From: JAUWQU01 sp964564285 | GTDB taxonomy: Bacteria; Planctomycetota; Phycisphaerae; SM23-33 | Direction: 5' to 3' | Assembly (NCBI GenBank): GCA_964564285.1 | Contig: CAZMBZ010000123.1 | Location: 1 to 14,614 of the forward strand | DNA: 14,614 nt | Part shown: positions 1-7,374 of the stretch, in pieces | Numbering within the stretch: the stretch's first letter is position 1 | How the letters are laid out: every line of letters starts with the position of its first letter | Program-made: the position numbers and the translations under genes | The notes under the pieces: model-generated | The model's input: the letters and a program-made list of their open reading frames with translations, nothing else | What the model was told of the DNA's origin: nothing | Database searches by the model: none

Positions 1-2853
1 GTATTGCTGCTGCAACGGTTTGGCGGCCGTGCCGAGCACCACATCACCGACGACGACGAGGTATCCCCATCGCCGTTTGCTGTCGCCATCGGTCGGCGGC
101 AATTCGTAGGTCCTGATGGTCTTGCCGGTTGCCACATCCAGGCGATGGCAGGCGTCGAACGCCGCGACGAACAGTCCGGCCTCACCAACCACCGCGTTGC
201 CGCCATCGACGTCCACACGAACGCGGACCGCGCCGGGCAGGTCGCGCTTCCATAGCACCGTACCGTTGTATACATCGCAAGCCATCAGGTTTTCGCCGCC
301 CTGGATAAACATCCGCCCGTTCAGCGCCAGCGGGCTCATGGCACGGCCATGGCGTTCTACCATACCCAGCGGACCCGGATCGCCGTACCACAGAAGGCCC
401 AGCGGCCCGTGTACGAGCGTGTCGCCCGAGCACGCGGTGTTTTGCGGGTTGGCGTACAGCCCTCGCCAGCTGCCGCCGCCAGCGACTTTGCCCCGGACGT
501 GTTTCCTAACGGCCATACCGTCCGAACCGCGATCGAACGACACTGCCACTCCGCCTTCGGGCCGAAGAATACGCTCACAGTTTTGAGGCAGTTTCCCTGA
601 CTTGCCGGCAAGGCAGTCGCCTTCCGAGACAATCAGATTGGCAAAGTAGTCCGGGAGATCATCGACGCCCCAAGGCTCGACGGCAATACGGGCGCCCAAC
701 AGCCCGGCCGCTTCAACCGCCTGCCGTACGACGACAAGTTTCTTTGGATCGGGTTGCAGTATGAGAATCTTCAACTCGGTTTTCCGGGCAAGTTCGATAG
801 CCAAATGCCCCGAGACGCAGTCTCGAACCAAGCACCAGCCCTTGGTGATGCCCGTTGCGGCAACAACTTTCCCCGCCGCCGCAGCGATGTCCTCCGAAGT
901 GGCCACCGATTTCGAAACGCCCCCTGGGATGATCCGCCTGGGTTGGGCAATCCGCCGGGCAGCGAAGCAGTAGACACCGCCAGCGTCGGTACTGACCACC
1001 AGACGTCCCCCGCTGACGGCAAGCCCCACAGCCCGCCCCATAACCTTGGTAGACCATGTTTTCTTGAGCGTACCGGCATCGATCGCCGTCACGTCGCCAT
1101 CGCCGCCGACGAAAATCGTCGAGCCGGCGCGAATGATGCTTACCCGCCCTGGCAACACCATACGCCTTGCCACGCGCTCGGATCGGGCGTTGAAAATAGC
1201 TTTCTTCGCTAGAATGGCCTGGGGCTTTAGGGCCTCGATATTCCGAAGCTTCTCATCGGCGGTCAGCACCAAGGCTTCAACTGGCTTGGTCTGTCGGATG
1301 ACAAAGCCCGCGCTGGCCCAGTCGGCATTGTCATTCCTAACGCTGCCGTCACCCGGATCAGCTAGAAGCCGCACTTCCCTGCTGCCGGCGGGAATGGGCA
1401 CGCAAATATTCCAGTGTGCGTTCTTGCCGGTTATTACTGCGGTCTTGTGCGCCTCCCGGTCATCGATGAAGACCTTGAAGACCACCGAGCCGCGCTGGCC
1501 GACTTCGTCGTCGACGCCAACGGTGGCGACAAATAACCGATAGCCCGCCTTGATGGGATAGGCCAGTTCCGATGTACTGCGAACGCCCAGGCCCCTGTCA
1601 TACTTCAGCCCGCCGATCCGCAACGGATTGCCCTTTACGGACTTGTCGCGGACCATATTTCCCCATTCGGCCGGCTTGTTGGTCGGCGTCAGGTCCCCAA
1701 GGTACACATCTGGAAGCGGGATGCTGTCGGGGAAGTTCCAGCCTGCCTTGGTGGCTGCGGTGATGGCTTCGACCCGGGCGAGCTTTGCCTCAGCCTCAGC
1801 GATGCGTCGTCCGGCGTCGTCCCACTTGCGCCGATCGATAATCTCCACACCCTTGGGCGTAACCGCCTGTGCGGCCCCGGCAGTCAAGGCCATGTCGATA
1901 CCGTTGCCGCCCCAGAGGAACGCCTTGCCGCCGGACTTGCCCGTCTTGGCATTGTAGGCGGTCTTGAACGGACTGCCGCTGCTGTCTACGCCCGCCAGCA
2001 GACGGTCGCCATCTAGCATGGCCCACGTGCCGCCTCGCTTGCCGGGAACCTTGGCGTAAAAGAGCATACGCCCGGTCTCACGGTCAAAAGCCGCCGGCAT
2101 GGCCCGGCCGGACGGAACGTAAAGGGCCGTCTTGGAGGCAAGCAAGTAGCCCTGCGGCGAGATGCCGCCGAAGGCGAGTTCGTGCGACCGCCCGCCGATT
2201 TCGTCGTTGCACCATATCACCTTGCCGTCGGCGGCGCCCAAGCAGCAGATGTAGACCCCCTCCAACGGGAACACCCCAGCCGTAGCGAAAACCTTGCCGT
2301 CGTCGACCAACACGCTCGTTCGCACCGGCCAGGTGGAAATCATTCGCCCATTGCCGATGACCTTGCTCGCGTCCGGACCCACCAGACACCGCCAGGTGAG
2401 CTTGCCCGTGCCGGCGTCAAGGCAGTAGACGTAACCGTCGTCGGAGCCAAAATAAACTTTCCCGCCGGCAACCGATGGCGCGAAACGAACCGGCCCTTCA
2501 GTAGCAAATGTCCAGCGAACCTTACCGCTGGACAGTTCGATGGCAAAGACCTTGTCATCGACTGACGATCCAAAGTAGGCCATACCTTGGGCAATGGCAA
2601 CGTGGAAGGCGTTGTCGCTGTGGGCACGCGGCAGTTCCTCGGCCGGGACCGGCCAGGCCGGATGCGGCGCGACGTCCGAACGGAACACCCACTGCAACTC
2701 CAGCGGAAAAGCGGGCGACACATCCGTTCCACCGGTTCGCTGGTTGTCGCCGCGATACGTGGGCCAATCTGCGGCCGACACGCCTGCCGTGGTTAGCATG
2801 GTCCCCAGGAGCATCCCAACAACGGTCACCCAATCAAGTCCGAACCGTTTCAT
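1..2853 (-). CDS. Secreted PQQ-type beta-propeller protein with NPCBM-like and degenerate methyltransferase-like insertions (C-terminus beyond window)
   Basis: A single frame stays open from the ATG at 2853-2851 to base 1, giving 951 residues without a stop, so the gene is cut by the left edge. The start follows GGAG 13 bases upstream. Residues 1-26 form a signal peptide (MKRFG, hydrophobic core, VSA-A-D). Then comes WPTYRGDNQRTG, the usual opening of PQQ/BamB-like propellers, with repeats such as GKVYFGSDDGYVYCLDAGTG up to about residue 330. A charged helix (about 340-370) leads to an NPCBM/galactose-binding-like domain (about 370-515; GGLKYDRGLGVRS, FKVFIDD). A second propeller part (about 555-650) contains STDAGGVYCF. 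Residues 652-775 resemble a Rossmann methyltransferase with degraded cofactor motifs. Propeller-like sequence resumes to residue 951 (GRMFIQGGENLMACDVYNG). From memory, this architecture recurs in planctomycetal proteins of about 1000-1300 residues. Its role is unknown; I infer an envelope or periplasmic binding or scaffold protein. Family 0.9, function low. Confidence 0.9.
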   Translation of the reverse strand, partial: MKRFGLDWVTVVGMLLGTMLTTAGVSAADWPTYRGDNQRTGGTDVSPAFPLELQWVFRSDVAPHPAWPVPAEELPRAHSDNAFHVAIAQGMAYFGSSVDDKVFAIELSSGKVRWTFATEGPVRFAPSVAGGKVYFGSDDGYVYCLDAGTGKLTWRCLVGPDASKVIGNGRMISTWPVRTSVLVDDGKVFATAGVFPLEGVYICCLGAADGKVIWCNDEIGGRSHELAFGGISPQGYLLASKTALYVPSGRAMPAAFDRETGRMLFYAKVPGKRGGTWAMLDGDRLLAGVDSSGSPFKTAYNAKTGKSGGKAFLWGGNGIDMALTAGAAQAVTPKGVEIIDRRKWDDAGRRIAEAEAKLARVEAITAATKAGWNFPDSIPLPDVYLGDLTPTNKPAEWGNMVRDKSVKGNPLRIGGLKYDRGLGVRSTSELAYPIKAGYRLFVATVGVDDEVGQRGSVVFKVFIDDREAHKTAVITGKNAHWNICVPIPAGSREVRLLADPGDGSVRNDNADWASAGFVIRQTKPVEALVLTADEKLRNIEALKPQAILAKKAIFNARSERVARRMVLPGRVSIIRAGSTIFVGGDGDVTAIDAGTLKKTWSTKVMGRAVGLAVSGGRLVVSTDAGGVYCFAARRIAQPRRIIPGGVSKSVATSEDIAAAAGKVVAATGITKGWCLVRDCVSGHLAIELARKTELKILILQPDPKKLVVVRQAVEAAGLLGARIAVEPWGVDDLPDYFANLIVSEGDCLAGKSGKLPQNCERILRPEGGVAVSFDRGSDGMAVRKHVRGKVAGGGSWRGLYANPQNTACSGDTLVHGPLGLLWYGDPGPLGMVERHGRAMSPLALNGRMFIQGGENLMACDVYNGTVLWKRDLPGAVRVRVDVDGGNAVVGEAGLFVAAFDACHRLDVATGKTIRTYELPPTDGDSKRRWGYLVVVGDVVLGTAAKPLQQQY

Positions 2854-2947
2854 CTTCGCTTCTCCATCTGCGATGTGTAGCGGCTGACACCTGCGCAAAC
2901 TTTTAACGCGCAGATCCGCACTCCAGGCCTCACGCGCCTCGTCGCTG

Positions 2948-2975
2948 ATTCTATCGGGTGCTCAGGCCGCGACAA
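2948..2975 (-). promoter_or_regulatory. Candidate sigma-70-type promoter of the PQQ-propeller gene
   Basis: On the minus strand TTGTCG (2975-2970) and TAGAAT (2953-2948) are separated by 16 bases; they match the -35 and -10 consensus at 4/6 and 5/6. Transcription would start near 2941 and leave a leader of about 90 bases. The leader contains a perfect 6-bp hairpin, CTGCGC/GCGCAG (2891-2896 with 2908-2913), around an 11-base A/T-rich loop. Confidence 0.4.
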
Positions 2976-3004
2976 GCCATAACATGTTCGGGGCAACCGA
3001 TGGC

Positions 3005-3028
3005 GGCCCCGGCCTATGGCCTGGGGCC
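3005..3028 (-). terminator. Strong hairpin spanning the tilS stop codon
   Basis: GGCCCC-GGCC-TAT-GGCC-T-GGGGCC on the plus strand folds into a 10-bp all-G/C stem with one bulged base and a three-base loop. The tilS stop codon (3014-3016) lies at the loop. There is no U-tract on the tilS-sense side, so an intrinsic terminator is not proven. It may instead protect the 3' end or stall ribosomes or polymerase. Confidence 0.4.
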
Positions 3029-4513
3029 TTTCTCGCTCGCGGGCAGGACCTCGATACGAAGCACGCGCTTGGTGGACTCGCGAATGCGGGTGTGGTCGGC
3101 TATGCGAAGCGGCGCGACGTAAATGACTCCCTGCTGGTCGGCCACGACGAAGACCTCCCGCCGGCGAGCTATGGAGAGTTTGGAGTTAGTCAGAAAGTTG
3201 CTGACGGTCTGCCGACCCGGAGCGCCCAGCGGCACGAACGCATCGCCGTCACGCCTCGGGCGAAGCGTCATCGCCCCCCGTACGTAGTCGGCATCCAGCC
3301 ATTGCACGCGGCCTGGCGGTTTTGCGCAGTGTTCGACGAACCCGGCCGGATCGAAGGGGATCTCCTCGCAGCGGACAATCCGCCCGTCTGGCAGTGTTAC
3401 GACAGTGCCGGCGAAAAGTCGAATATGCCAACTCGGAGTCTCGACGGGACCGGGCGCAGGCTGAAGTATCAGTTCGTCAGCCTCTCGACGGGCCAGGATG
3501 TTTCCCGGCAGCGTGATGGCCGAGGGGGGCTGCTCTGCCGGCAGCGCGGCGAGGTCGGCCAGTTGCCCGGCGGTCAGGTCGCCCAGCGGGGCATCGAGGG
3601 CCTCCAACCCAGCCCGTAAAGCGTAACAGCGCTGCACGGTGGGCGCGTCGGCCAGGCGGGCGGCGTCCAGCACGAGTCGATATGGGTCTTTGTCATCGCG
3701 GCGGGCGCCATCCAGCAATTGCCTGCCCGTCTCGGCGAGATGGTCTTCAGCATCACCGACGGCCCCAGCCAGGCGAAGCAGCGCGTCGTCGACTCGCGGG
3801 TTCATCCGGTCTCGCATGAGCGGCAGCAGTTCGTGACGAATAAAATTGCGGCGGTAGACAGTATCGGCGTTGGTGGAGTCAGTCCGCCAGGCAAGGCCCC
3901 GACTCAGGCAAAACTGCTCGATCTGCTCGCGCCGGACCCCCAGTAGCGGGCGGATAATTCGGATGCCAGGAGCGCCCGCCAGGTCTCGCTCGGCTGGGAT
4001 GCCGCGCAAGCCCCGTAAATGTGTGCCGCGAACGATCCGCTGGAGAATCGTCTCGACGTTGTCATCGGCGTGATGGCCCGTGGCAACAGCGGCGGCGTCC
4101 ACACGCTTGGCGGTCTTGGTGAGAAACTCGTACCGGACGGCCCGGGCGGCGGTTTCGACGCTCATCGCCCTCTCGGATGCTACCGCGGCCACGTCGATTG
4201 CCTCGACAACGCAGGGCAGATCCCACCGCTCGGCGAGATCGCCAACGAAGGCGGCGTCAGCATCAGCGTCGCAACGCAGACGGTGGTTGAGATGGGCCAC
4301 GGAAAGCTGCCACCGCCGGTCCGGGCGGGCGGCAAGCTGACGCAACACCGCCAGCAACGCCATGCTATCGCACCCACCGCTGACGGCCACGACAATTGCC
4401 TGCCCGGCCGATATGAGTTGTCGCCGGTCGACAAACGCCTCGACGTCGCGGACAAACGCATCCGACGTTTGCGTCTGCTGGGGCGGCTTGGTTGTGGGGT
4501 CCGGTTCGTTCAC
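3014..4513 (-). CDS. tilS: tRNA(Ile)-lysidine synthase TilS
   Basis: TilS uses ATP and lysine to convert cytidine 34 of tRNA(Ile)(CAU) to lysidine, so that the tRNA reads AUA and is charged with isoleucine; it is a cytoplasmic enzyme. The 499-residue protein has the N-type ATP-pyrophosphatase P-loop SGGCDS at residues 45-50, followed by GHHADDNVETILQRIVRGT and the HxLLPLM-type segment of the catalytic domain. The C-terminal part (about 400-490) ends in a TilS C-terminal tRNA-binding domain (SNFLTNSKLSIARRREVFVV and a TKRVLRI tail). The length is near the upper end for the family. The start is GTG at 4513-4511, with AAGGAG at 4530-4525, 11 bases upstream. It is divergent from the membrane-protein gene, with only 74 bases between the starts. 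Every expected motif is present, and I see no damage. Confidence 0.96.
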   Translation of the reverse strand: MNEPDPTTKPPQQTQTSDAFVRDVEAFVDRRQLISAGQAIVVAVSGGCDSMALLAVLRQLAARPDRRWQLSVAHLNHRLRCDADADAAFVGDLAERWDLPCVVEAIDVAAVASERAMSVETAARAVRYEFLTKTAKRVDAAAVATGHHADDNVETILQRIVRGTHLRGLRGIPAERDLAGAPGIRIIRPLLGVRREQIEQFCLSRGLAWRTDSTNADTVYRRNFIRHELLPLMRDRMNPRVDDALLRLAGAVGDAEDHLAETGRQLLDGARRDDKDPYRLVLDAARLADAPTVQRCYALRAGLEALDAPLGDLTAGQLADLAALPAEQPPSAITLPGNILARREADELILQPAPGPVETPSWHIRLFAGTVVTLPDGRIVRCEEIPFDPAGFVEHCAKPPGRVQWLDADYVRGAMTLRPRRDGDAFVPLGAPGRQTVSNFLTNSKLSIARRREVFVVADQQGVIYVAPLRIADHTRIRESTKRVLRIEVLPASEKGPRP

Positions 4514-4548
4514 GGTTGGATTGGCTCCTTGCTCGCGGGGGCACCGTC

Positions 4549-4560
4549 AGTATATTATCA
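4549..4560. promoter_or_regulatory. A+T-rich patch between divergent genes, possible shared promoter region
   Basis: This is the only A+T-rich segment between tilS and the membrane-protein gene. On the minus strand it contains TATACT (4554-4549, 5/6 to the -10 consensus), about 36 bases before the tilS GTG. On the plus strand it contains TATATT (4551-4556), about 31 bases before the ATG at 4588. No good -35 box is seen for either direction, so this rests on position and composition. Confidence 0.3.
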
Positions 4561-4587
4561 TGCTTTGGCTTCCGGGAAAATGCTCGT

Positions 4588-6291
4588 ATGAGACCCATAC
4601 CACAGAATCGACACCTGTTGGCGGTAATGATCCTGACCGCGGCCGCGGCCCTGGCGGGATACCTCGCCCTGTACGACACCAACCTGGGCAGTTCGCAGGT
4701 GAACATCGCCGCCACGGCAGTCAAGCGCCATGACTCATCGGCATTCGCTCACGACCCGGTCTTCGGCAAGAGCAAGCTGTGGCTATTCAACACGCCGGCC
4801 TACCAGAGCATGCTGGAGCTGGTGCTGGTTCCCACGGACTACCAGGACCTGATGCTGCCGTTTCGCGTGGCGACCGGCGTGCAGACGCTTCTGCTGCTAT
4901 GCGGCATGTATGCGTTGCTATTCTGGCAAACGCGGAGTTGGTCGGTCTCGGTATTCACAGCCGTTCTCAGCGTGCGAATGATCGAGACGTTCAGCGGGGC
5001 ATTCTGGGGAGCCGGCACGCTGTCGTGCGTAACACCGGCAGGCCTGTGCCTGGCTCTCTGGCCGCTGGTGATATTGGCCTTTGCCCGCTACACCCGGCCC
5101 GAACCTGACGGGCGGCGTCTTTCCAAATGGCGGGTGATACTGATCTTTTTCGTGGTGGGCCTGCTAGGCAACTTCCACCTCGTAACCGCAATGAACATGA
5201 CGCTGGTGCTATTGATCGCCTACGTCATCCGGAACAGATTTACGCCCCGCTGCCTGCCCGTGGCCCTTGCGGCGGGTGTGGCGGCAACGGTAGCGGCGCT
5301 GCCTTACATCTGGTATTACTTCGGCTTGCGTGCGAGAATGACCGCCAGCTTGGCAGCGCCCTCGGCAGAAACCGTATTCGAGGCCCTGCGCATCGGCGAC
5401 CTAGCGGTGTTTTACCCGGAGTTGCTCAAGGGCATGCTGGACTGGCGCGTCCTGGCCGGGGTGCTTGTGCTGGGCCTGCCCGCAATAGCGGTACTCGCGA
5501 AGATCGAGCGATACATAACTCAGAACGTATGGCTGTGGGTAGGCCTGGTCATCGGCAGCGTGGTCGTGGCGATGGGCCTGCACGGCCTGAGCCAGCAGGT
5601 CGGCGACTGGCTGAGGACCGCCCCGCCGGTAATCGACTTTGTCCAGGCCTCCAACCTTCTCATGCTACCGCTGTACGCCCTGCTTGCCCAGGCCATCACA
5701 AACCTCTTCCGCCTGCTGCGAGGCCACCGCGCGGCCCTGCGATGGGTCCTTGTGGCCCTTCTGGGAGCGTGGATGATCCCATCAGCCAATCTTCGTGTCG
5801 CGCGATGGGAACTCGCCGACTTGGGCGCCTCACTGCTCAGCGAGGCCGACAAGCCGGCATACGTTCTGCGACACAACGAAAAACGCAACCGCCACCGCGA
5901 GTTGCGAGCCATCGGCGACTGGGCGGCAGGGCGACCCGGATCGATGTACATCACCGACCGCGACGAGTTCCGAGTTCTCTCTCGCCGCTCCATCGTCGCC
6001 GGGGATAACGACCCGCGATACCTGTATTATCTCGCCCCGTCGCGGCTGGAGCAGTGGCTGGACCGCTACCGGCGACAGGATGAGATCCTTCATCCATCGG
6101 CGGGCACTACCGACCCCGACGCGGTGACCGGCTTCGTGGACGATCTTATAGGCGCAGAACCCGACCTGGAAGCCGTGAGCGAATGGTATCTGCTGCTTCA
6201 CTCCTCGTCAGCGCCGATTGAACCGGGGGCCTTGCAGCCCGTCGAATCTGGCCAATGGGGCAGATTCTACAGGCTCTACCGAATCCGTTGA
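4588..6291 (+). CDS. Polytopic membrane protein of unknown function, possibly GT-C-like
   Basis: 567 residues from the ATG at 4588. The frame is open further upstream, but those codons overlap the tilS start region, and the protein from 4588 begins with a plausible membrane anchor. A TM segment at about 10-27 is followed by an outer loop with acidic residues (HDSSAFAHDPVFG, about 48-60), then roughly nine more hydrophobic segments between about 90 and 410. A soluble C-terminal domain of about 150 residues follows, with EFRVLSRRSIV and YYLAPSRLEQWLDRYRR. The overall plan (acidic first loop, many TMs, soluble tail) recalls GT-C-type glycosyltransferases and related planctomycetal membrane proteins, but I see no diagnostic motif and do not assign a reaction. 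No strong ribosome-binding site precedes the start. The stop codon overlaps the -35 box of the next gene's promoter. Confidence 0.85.
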   Translation: MRPIPQNRHLLAVMILTAAAALAGYLALYDTNLGSSQVNIAATAVKRHDSSAFAHDPVFGKSKLWLFNTPAYQSMLELVLVPTDYQDLMLPFRVATGVQTLLLLCGMYALLFWQTRSWSVSVFTAVLSVRMIETFSGAFWGAGTLSCVTPAGLCLALWPLVILAFARYTRPEPDGRRLSKWRVILIFFVVGLLGNFHLVTAMNMTLVLLIAYVIRNRFTPRCLPVALAAGVAATVAALPYIWYYFGLRARMTASLAAPSAETVFEALRIGDLAVFYPELLKGMLDWRVLAGVLVLGLPAIAVLAKIERYITQNVWLWVGLVIGSVVVAMGLHGLSQQVGDWLRTAPPVIDFVQASNLLMLPLYALLAQAITNLFRLLRGHRAALRWVLVALLGAWMIPSANLRVARWELADLGASLLSEADKPAYVLRHNEKRNRHRELRAIGDWAAGRPGSMYITDRDEFRVLSRRSIVAGDNDPRYLYYLAPSRLEQWLDRYRRQDEILHPSAGTTDPDAVTGFVDDLIGAEPDLEAVSEWYLLLHSSSAPIEPGALQPVESGQWGRFYRLYRIR

Positions 6292-6316
6292 ACCTTCAGC
6301 AACGGCTCGTTATAAT
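6288..6316 (+). promoter_or_regulatory. Sigma-70-type promoter of the lipoprotein gene
   Basis: TTGAAC (6288-6293), a 17-base spacer and a perfect TATAAT (6311-6316). The start of transcription should lie near 6323, giving a leader of about 68 bases before the ATG at 6391. The -35 box overlaps the TGA of the upstream membrane-protein gene, so the lipoprotein gene is likely its own transcription unit. Confidence 0.65.
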
Positions 6317-6390
6317 TCGTCGGAGCGGCAGGCAATGGGAGTTATGTACGTTTGCCGAGAGCTCACCAACACAAGTCGAAAGGACTGACC

Positions 6391-6954
6391 ATGCGAACCA
6401 ACAAGATCCGTCTGATTGTCATGCTCGGAGCCGCACTGACCGCCACGGGCTGCACGGGCACGATCATCCGCGAAGCCACCGGTGCCGTCATGGGCGGCAA
6501 GGGAACGTTCATGCCGATTCAGCCGTTGGCGGCCGACAAGACAACCAAAACCCTTGGCGACTATACCAACTTCGAGTTGGGATCCATCACCGACGGCATA
6601 GGAGGGAAGATGCCCGCCGACCTGACATCTCACCTCCATTCGGCCTTTTCCAAGGAAGTCAGCAGCGCCCATCTGCCCCAGAACTCCGCCGGTAAAACGC
6701 TGGTTATCCGCGGTACGGTCGTCCACTATGAAAGCGCCAGCACGGTCGGCTATGTGCTTGGGCCGCTCGAAGAGGTCATCTGCCGAACCGAACTGGTGGA
6801 CAAGGCCAGTGGGCAGGTCCTCGGCGTCGCCAACTGCGTCGGCCGAACCAAAGCCACCACCAGCTCCGGCGTAAAGGAAAAGGCCTCCGGCCTGGCCAAG
6901 GCCTTCGTCAAATGGATAGAGTATCGCTTTCCCGACGACAAGAAGATGAAGTAG
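6391..6954 (+). CDS. Small lipoprotein, DUF4410-like
   Basis: 187 residues from the ATG at 6391, chosen because AAAGGA lies 6 bases upstream (6379-6384) and the protein then starts with a clean lipoprotein signal: MRTNK, a hydrophobic core and ATGC, with the lipid-bearing cysteine at residue 21. The mature part carries IRGTVVHYESAS..., then LVDKASGQVLGVANCVGR and a C-terminal amphipathic helix (GVKEKASGLAKAFVKWIEYR). A beta-rich body with a 'D..sG.vlG' strand pair recalls DUF4410 lipoproteins, which are envelope proteins of unknown function. The mature protein probably sits at the outer face of a membrane. It has its own promoter directly upstream. Lipoprotein status is fairly sure; the DUF4410 assignment is tentative. 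Confidence 0.82.
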   Translation: MRTNKIRLIVMLGAALTATGCTGTIIREATGAVMGGKGTFMPIQPLAADKTTKTLGDYTNFELGSITDGIGGKMPADLTSHLHSAFSKEVSSAHLPQNSAGKTLVIRGTVVHYESASTVGYVLGPLEEVICRTELVDKASGQVLGVANCVGRTKATTSSGVKEKASGLAKAFVKWIEYRFPDDKKMK

Positions 6955-7176
6955 ACCAACATTGACCTCCGTTCCCCCTGGAACACGGAAAGACAATACC
7001 CGACGCGTCCGCCCCTGCGGCCCTGCCACCCTATTACCTACTACCTATTACCTAATCCTACTGACCTTCTTTTCAGAACATCAGCCCGAATCCCTCAAGC
7101 AAAAGGCGGCACCGGGACGATATAAAACTCCGGCGGCAAGATCGACTTTCACCTCGCCGCGGCAGGAGATGATACC
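6955..7176. other. Intergenic stretch with weak hairpin, heptamer repeats and a possible promoter
   Basis: Between the lipoprotein gene and the Cys-rich ORF. A weak hairpin, GTTCC-CCCT-GGAAC (6971-6984), follows the lipoprotein gene and has no T-tract. Tandem heptamers lie at 7030-7056. TATAAA at 7121-7126 could be a -10 box for the downstream pair (start near 7133), though no convincing -35 box is visible. Nothing else is recognised. Confidence 0.5.
7030..7056. repeat. Tandem heptamer repeat CCTAYTA
   Basis: Three consecutive 7-base units, CCTATTA, CCTACTA and CCTATTA, followed by a degenerate fourth, CCTAAT. The reverse strand reads TAATAGG/TAGTAGG. It is intergenic, A+T-rich relative to its surroundings, and short. 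Confidence 0.75.
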
Positions 7177-7374
7177 GTGTGCCCGATGCTTGAAAAATCA
7201 GACGCCCGTTGCGCGACACATCTGACATTGGCGAATATTTCCGGTGCTTTCGCCCATTGTGCAGATCAGTACGAGCAATGCCCGATCTACCGCCAGATAC
7301 TCGCGGAGTTGCTCGATGATGCCTGCCAGTACAAAGAAACAACCGCTGCCGTCGGCCTCCTCGTTGCCTCTTGA
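7177..7374 (+). CDS. Small cysteine-rich protein overlapping the xerD start
   Basis: 65 residues from GTG at 7177, with AGGAG at 7164-7168, 8 bases upstream. Cysteines fall at 2, 12, 28, 35 and 50; the first four flank two similar blocks, C-P-M-L...C at 2-12 and C...C-P-I-Y at 28-38, which suggests a metal, Fe-S or disulfide site. The conserved-looking core is LEKSDARC and LTLANISGAFAHC. It has no signal peptide or membrane segment. The gene overlaps the recombinase gene by 59 bases in another frame, so the two are probably translated together. I recall similar short 'CP.LEKSD.RC' proteins in related bacteria but cannot confirm this. It could be a chance ORF; the ribosome-binding site and the patterned cysteines argue against that. 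Function unknown. Confidence 0.55.
   Translation: MCPMLEKSDARCATHLTLANISGAFAHCADQYEQCPIYRQILAELLDDACQYKETTAAVGLLVAS

Noticed and set aside
5127..6008. A 293-codon plus-strand frame within the membrane-protein gene
   Set aside because: It is an alternate frame rich in G, R, P and A, as expected for a shifted reading of a G/C-rich gene.
6310..7029. A 239-codon minus-strand frame opposite the lipoprotein gene
   Set aside because: The plus-strand gene has a promoter, ribosome-binding site and lipobox; the antisense frame has none of these and is low in recognisable motifs.
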